From: Pseudonocardia sp.
Lineage (GTDB): Bacteria; Actinomycetota; Actinomycetes; Mycobacteriales; Pseudonocardiaceae
Assembly (NCBI RefSeq): GCF_029263155.1
Contig: NZ_JAJCYB010000008.1
Location: 38,745-102,744, forward strand
Direction: 5' to 3'
Length of the DNA: 64,000 nucleotides
A program made the translations under genes and the position numbers. The stretch's first letter is position 1, and the number at the start of each line of letters is the position of its first letter. Positions 60,773-64,000 of this stretch are shown here, piece by piece. The notes under the pieces were generated by a model that was not told the origin of the DNA, did no database searches, and was given only the letters and a program-made list of their open reading frames with translations.

Positions 60773-62524
60773 ATGACCGACTTCGAGACCGACGTCCTCG
60801 TCGTGGGGACGGGGCCGACCGGGTCCGCCGCGGCGCTGGCCCTGGCCACCTACGGCGTCCGCGTCCATGCGGTCACCCGGTCGAGCTGGCTCGCCCCCAC
60901 GCCCCGCGCGCACATCACCAACCAGCGCACGGTCGAGGTGCTGCGTGATCTCGGTGTGGAGGAGGAGGCGACGCGGTACGCCACCCCGTGGGGGCTCATG
61001 GGCGACACACCGTTCGCCACGAGCCTCGCGGGCGAGGAGATCGCACGGCTGCGCACGTGGGGCACCGGTGAGGACCGGCACGGGGAGTACGTCCAGGGCA
61101 GCCCGTGCCCCCTGTTGGACATCCCCCAGACCTATCTGGAACCCGTGCTCCTGGGGAACGCCGCCGCGCGCGGCGCCACGGTCGCGTTCGACACCGAGTA
61201 CCTCGCGCACACCCAGGACGGGGCCGGGGTGACCGTCGACCTGCGCGACAGCCTGTCCGGGCGGGAGTACCGCGTCCGGGCCCGGTACCTCATCGGAGCC
61301 GACGGTGCCCGGTCACGGATCGTGGCCGACCTCGGCCTCGAACTGGAGGGCCATCTCGCCCGCGCCGGTACCGCCTACGTGCTGTTCCACGCCGACCTGC
61401 GCCGCCATGTCGAGCACCGGCCCAGCATCCTGTACTGGATCATGACCCCCGGCACCAGCGTCGGCGAGATCGGCATGGGCATCCTGCGCGCCGTGCGGCC
61501 GTGGCACACCTGGATCGCCGGCTGGGGCTACGACCTCGCGGCCGGCGAGCCGGACCTCGCGGAGGACGCGGTCACGGCCAAGATTCGCGCCATGGTCGGC
61601 GACCCCGGCCTGGAGGTCGACGTCGCGGCCACGTCGACCTGGTACGTCAACCAGGCCTGCGCCACCTCCTACTCCTCGGGCCGGGTCTTCTGCGGCGGCG
61701 ACGCCGTCCACCGTCACCCGCCGAGCAGCGGCCTGGGCTCCAACACGTCCATCCAGGACGCGTTCAACCTCGCCTGGAAGCTCGCGTACGTGATCCAGGG
61801 CCGCGCCCACGAGTCGCTGCTGGACTCCTACTCGCTCGAACGCGTGCCGGTCGGGCAACAGGTGGTGGCCCGCGCGAACCAGTCCCGCCTGGACTACGGC
61901 CCGCTCAACGAGTGCTTCCGCACCACCGGCGAGGCGGACCCCGTCGCCGCGGGCCTCGCGAAGCTCCGTGACCCGGGCCCCGCGGGCGTCGCCGTCCGGG
62001 AAGCCCTGGCCGAGGCGCTGGAGCTGAAGAACTACGAGTTCAACGCCCAGGGCGTCGAGCTCAACCAGCGCTACGCGTCCGGGGCCGTCCTCGCCGACCC
62101 CGATGCCGGCGAGGAGCACTGGCCGCGTGACCGGCAGCTCCACCTGCAGCCCAGCACCCGGCCGGGGGCGAAGCTCCCGCACTGCTGGCTGGTCGACCGG
62201 AACGGGCACCGGGTCTCGACCCTCGACCTCGTGGGCAGGGGCAGGTTCTGCCTCGTCACCGGCCTCGCCGGCGGCGCCTGGGCGCATGCGGTGCGGAAGC
62301 TCGCCCTGCCGTTCCTGAGCAGCGTGGTCATCGGCAGTGGCGGGGCCGCCGACCCGTACTGCGACTGGGCGCGGATCCGGGAGATCCACGAGGCCGGCGC
62401 GCTGCTCGTCCGCCCCGACGGCCACGTCGCCTGGCGGCACGGCGAGGCGATGTGGGACGAGGACGAGGCGCTACACCTGGTCGAGAACGCGCTCTGTCGT
62501 GTTCTCGGGACTACCGCGCCGTGA
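60773..62524 (+). CDS. FAD-dependent aromatic hydroxylase (TfdB/MhpA-type)
   Basis: 583 residues. FAD motif VVGTGPTGSAAALALA at the N-terminus, LIGADGARSRI (DG motif) near residue 180, and FCGGDAVHRHPPSSGLGSNT (GD motif) near 305. The NQRTVEVLRDLGVE block is as in phenol and chlorophenol hydroxylases such as TfdB. It would add oxygen to a phenol to give a catechol for the adjacent extradiol dioxygenase. The last 14 bp overlap the convergent SDR gene. Confidence 0.87.
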   Translation: MTDFETDVLVVGTGPTGSAAALALATYGVRVHAVTRSSWLAPTPRAHITNQRTVEVLRDLGVEEEATRYATPWGLMGDTPFATSLAGEEIARLRTWGTGEDRHGEYVQGSPCPLLDIPQTYLEPVLLGNAAARGATVAFDTEYLAHTQDGAGVTVDLRDSLSGREYRVRARYLIGADGARSRIVADLGLELEGHLARAGTAYVLFHADLRRHVEHRPSILYWIMTPGTSVGEIGMGILRAVRPWHTWIAGWGYDLAAGEPDLAEDAVTAKIRAMVGDPGLEVDVAATSTWYVNQACATSYSSGRVFCGGDAVHRHPPSSGLGSNTSIQDAFNLAWKLAYVIQGRAHESLLDSYSLERVPVGQQVVARANQSRLDYGPLNECFRTTGEADPVAAGLAKLRDPGPAGVAVREALAEALELKNYEFNAQGVELNQRYASGAVLADPDAGEEHWPRDRQLHLQPSTRPGAKLPHCWLVDRNGHRVSTLDLVGRGRFCLVTGLAGGAWAHAVRKLALPFLSSVVIGSGGAADPYCDWARIREIHEAGALLVRPDGHVAWRHGEAMWDEDEALHLVENALCRVLGTTAP

Positions 62525-63278
62525 CGCCCCCGTCGGCCGTCACGATCGAGCCGGTCAGGAACGCCGACTCGTCGCTCGCGAGGAACAGGGCAAGCGCGGC
62601 GATGTCCTCGACCTGCCCCACCCGGCCGAGCGGGTAGTTCGGAAGGGTCGCGACCATGCCGGCACCGACGTCACCGCGGCCGCGGCGGCCCAGCACCAGG
62701 TCCAGCATCGGGGTGTGGACCGCGCCGGGGCAGATGGCGTTGACCCGGATCCCCCGCGGCGCCAGGTCGACGGCCATCGACCGGGTCAGCGCGACCACCG
62801 CGCCCTTCGACGCGGTGTAGGCCGCGAGGTCGCGCACGCCGATCAGCGCGACGACCGACGCCTGGTTCACGACCGCGCCGCCGGCCGGCAGGTGCGGGAC
62901 GGCGGCGCGCGAGCACAGGAACACGCCCCGCGCGTTCACCGCGAGGCAGCGGTCCCAGTCCTCCTCCACCCCGTCGACGACGGAACCCGCGACGTCGATC
63001 GCGGCGTTGTTGTAGAGCACGTCGAGCCGCCCGAGCTCGCCCACGGTCCGCGTGACCGCCGCGTCGACCTCGGCGGCCACCGTCACGTCCGCCGCGACCG
63101 CGACGGCCTCACCGCCGGCCGCGACGATCCGGGTCGCGGTGCGCCCGGCCGCGTCGCCGTCGACGTCGAGCACCGCCACCGCGGCACCCTCGGCCGCGAA
63201 CAGCTCCGCCGCAGCGAGCCCGATGCCGGATCCGGCGCCGGTGACCAGCGCGACCCTGCCCGCCAACCTGCCTTCCAC
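62511..63278 (-). CDS. SDR oxidoreductase, related to the S-hydroxypropyl-CoM dehydrogenase-like SDR
   Basis: 255 residues. NAD motif VTGAGSGIGL, NAA in LYNNAAIDV, triad Ser (NQASVV), Tyr-Lys (AAYTASKGAV). Its pattern (SMAVDLAPRGIRVNAICPG, NYPLGRVG, TADGGVTAR) follows the SDR at 35198-35989, but the sulfonate-binding Lys of KYPIGR is Asn here, so it probably does not bind CoM thioethers. The start is a GTG at 63278 with TACCCT 6 bp upstream, i.e. a likely leaderless mRNA. Confidence 0.82.
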   Translation of the reverse strand: MEGRLAGRVALVTGAGSGIGLAAAELFAAEGAAVAVLDVDGDAAGRTATRIVAAGGEAVAVAADVTVAAEVDAAVTRTVGELGRLDVLYNNAAIDVAGSVVDGVEEDWDRCLAVNARGVFLCSRAAVPHLPAGGAVVNQASVVALIGVRDLAAYTASKGAVVALTRSMAVDLAPRGIRVNAICPGAVHTPMLDLVLGRRGRGDVGAGMVATLPNYPLGRVGQVEDIAALALFLASDESAFLTGSIVTADGGVTAR

Positions 63279-63284
63279 AGCGCC

Positions 63285-63290
63285 AGGGTA
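63285..63290 (-). promoter_or_regulatory. -10-like TACCCT, leaderless start for SDR gene
   Basis: On the minus strand CTTCCTACCCTGGCGCT runs directly into the GTG at 63278, leaving six bases between the hexamer and the start codon. Transcription would begin at or near the start codon. Confidence 0.4.
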
Positions 63291-63429
63291 GGAAGCGCCG
63301 GAACCCGTCGTCTTCGTCCCGCGGGGAGAAATCGGCCAGGCAGGACTGCCCCGCCCACCCGATGCCGGGAGCCGACCCGGTGGGCGAGGCTGCCCGGCGA
63401 CGGGAATCCGATGAGGCGGAGGACAACGC

Positions 63430-63807
63430 ATGCACGCCAACGAGAAGGTGCTCAGGGTGGCGCTGGACGCCATCGCCGCGGGCGATGCGGCCGCGTTCGC
63501 CGACGTGGCGGCGGACGACCTGGTGGTGCACGTCCCCGGCCGCAGCAGGCTCGCGGGTGACCTGCACGGGCGGGGCGTGTTCGGGGCGAGGGTGCGGGAG
63601 CTGACCGGTGGCACCCTGACCATCGAGGCTCACGACGTCCTGGGCTCCGACGCGCACGCCGTCGGGATCTACACGATGCGGGTGGAATGCGCGGACCGGC
63701 GCCTGGAATGGCGCCACATGAACGTCTACCACATTCGGGACGGCAAGATCGTCGAGGTCTGGCAGAACCCGTTCGAGCAGGATGCGTTCGACGACTTCTT
63801 CGCCTGA
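63430..63807 (+). CDS. SnoaL/NTF2-like protein
   Basis: 125 residues: VLRVALDAIAAGDAAAFADVAADDLVVHVPG forms the N-terminal helices and first strand, followed by GVFGARVRELTGGTLTIEAH and a C-terminal HIRDGKIVEVWQNPFEQDAFDDFF. Full length for a SnoaL-like domain. Could be an isomerase, cyclase or ligand-binding protein. GAGGCGGAGGACAAC precedes the ATG (GGAGG seven bases upstream). No clear link to a neighbour operon. Confidence 0.8.
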   Translation: MHANEKVLRVALDAIAAGDAAAFADVAADDLVVHVPGRSRLAGDLHGRGVFGARVRELTGGTLTIEAHDVLGSDAHAVGIYTMRVECADRRLEWRHMNVYHIRDGKIVEVWQNPFEQDAFDDFFA

Positions 63808-64000
63808 TCGGAAAGCGCCGGGCGGATGTTTTCACCGGCGCACATGGGCCCTCTCGGGGCCAATGAGCCTTTCCCAGTAGCGGGGCCGGGCGGCTCGGGC
63901 GACACGCCGAGGGTGCGGAGATGATCAGATTGGGTGCGGGACCTCGGTAGAAGAGACGGTCCGCCAAAGATCGACTCTCACCGAGGTCCCGCGTGTCCGA
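63808..64000. other. Terminal spacer with a 13-bp perfect inverted repeat
   Basis: GCGGGACCTCGGT (63936-63948) and ACCGAGGTCCCGC (63980-63992) are perfect inverted repeats separated by 31 nt. A GTG follows the right arm at once (63993), so a gene, possibly a mobile-element gene, may start at the window edge. Too little sequence is visible to name it. The rest of the spacer shows no gene. Confidence 0.45.

Overview
The window is a very GC-rich actinobacterial segment. GTG starts, 1-8 nt gene overlaps, PucR regulators, an F420-type (LLM) oxidoreductase and a mycofactocin-type SDR fit Pseudonocardia or a related genus, but that placement is inferred from style only. No transposase, tRNA, rRNA or CRISPR array was seen. 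Most genes look catabolic: oxygenation of a small alkene or aromatic, epoxide handling with coenzyme M (CoM), halogenated or sulfonated C2-C3 compounds, and aromatic ring cleavage.

Layout. (1) 0-9.1 kb: the end of a PucR regulator, then an eleven-gene minus-strand operon for a four-component diiron monooxygenase (alpha, gamma, effector, beta, Rieske ferredoxin, ferredoxin reductase) with two SnoaL-like proteins, a DJ-1/PfpI protein, a MIP18-type factor and a protein resembling ribosomal protein uL22. An AraC regulator lies upstream, with an 11-bp direct repeat of 21-bp period between it and the operon. (2) 9.3-20 kb: a broken LAL regulator, then four distinct MetE-like proteins of the epoxyalkane:CoM transferase (EaCoMT) type, an MFS carrier, a MEDS + PucR regulatory pair and a zinc-ribbon protein coupled to one transferase. 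(3) 20-28.6 kb: haloalkane dehalogenase, SDR, a frameshifted MoxR ATPase followed by a MoxR-VWA fusion, a Fis-type activator, a PucR and a GNAT. (4) 29-41 kb: a minus-strand operon for bacterial CoM biosynthesis (xcbB1, xcbE1-like, xcbC1, xcbD1), divergent from a plus-strand operon with a CoA-disulfide-reductase-like flavoprotein, SDRs resembling the R- and S-hydroxypropyl-CoM dehydrogenases, a two-subunit CoA transferase, an NDP-forming acyl-CoA synthetase and an acylating aldehyde dehydrogenase. (5) 41-48.4 kb: a second MEDS + PucR pair, a molybdopterin oxidoreductase, then a decayed zone (LuxR, MEDS and EaCoMT pseudogenes) holding one intact hydroxyalkyl-CoM dehydrogenase-like SDR. (6) 48.5-56.5 kb: an SsuABC-like importer coupled to an epoxide hydrolase, an MFS copy with two frameshifts, ThuA, Gfo/Idh/MocA and LLM genes. 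(7) 56.6-64 kb: a fifth intact EaCoMT-like gene, an acyl-CoA ligase, an extradiol dioxygenase, a flavin hydroxylase, an SDR, a SnoaL-like protein and a 13-bp inverted repeat at the window edge.

Working model (inference): the monooxygenase makes epoxides; the EaCoMT-like enzymes open them with CoM made by the xcb genes; SDRs oxidise the hydroxyalkyl-CoM. The carboxylase XecC of propene metabolism is absent, and acylating aldehyde dehydrogenase, CoA transferase and acyl-CoA synthetase genes occupy the downstream position. This suggests a CoM-to-CoA route unlike the classical epoxide carboxylation pathway. Expansion of the transferase to five intact copies plus one pseudogene, in three sequence classes, is the most striking feature.
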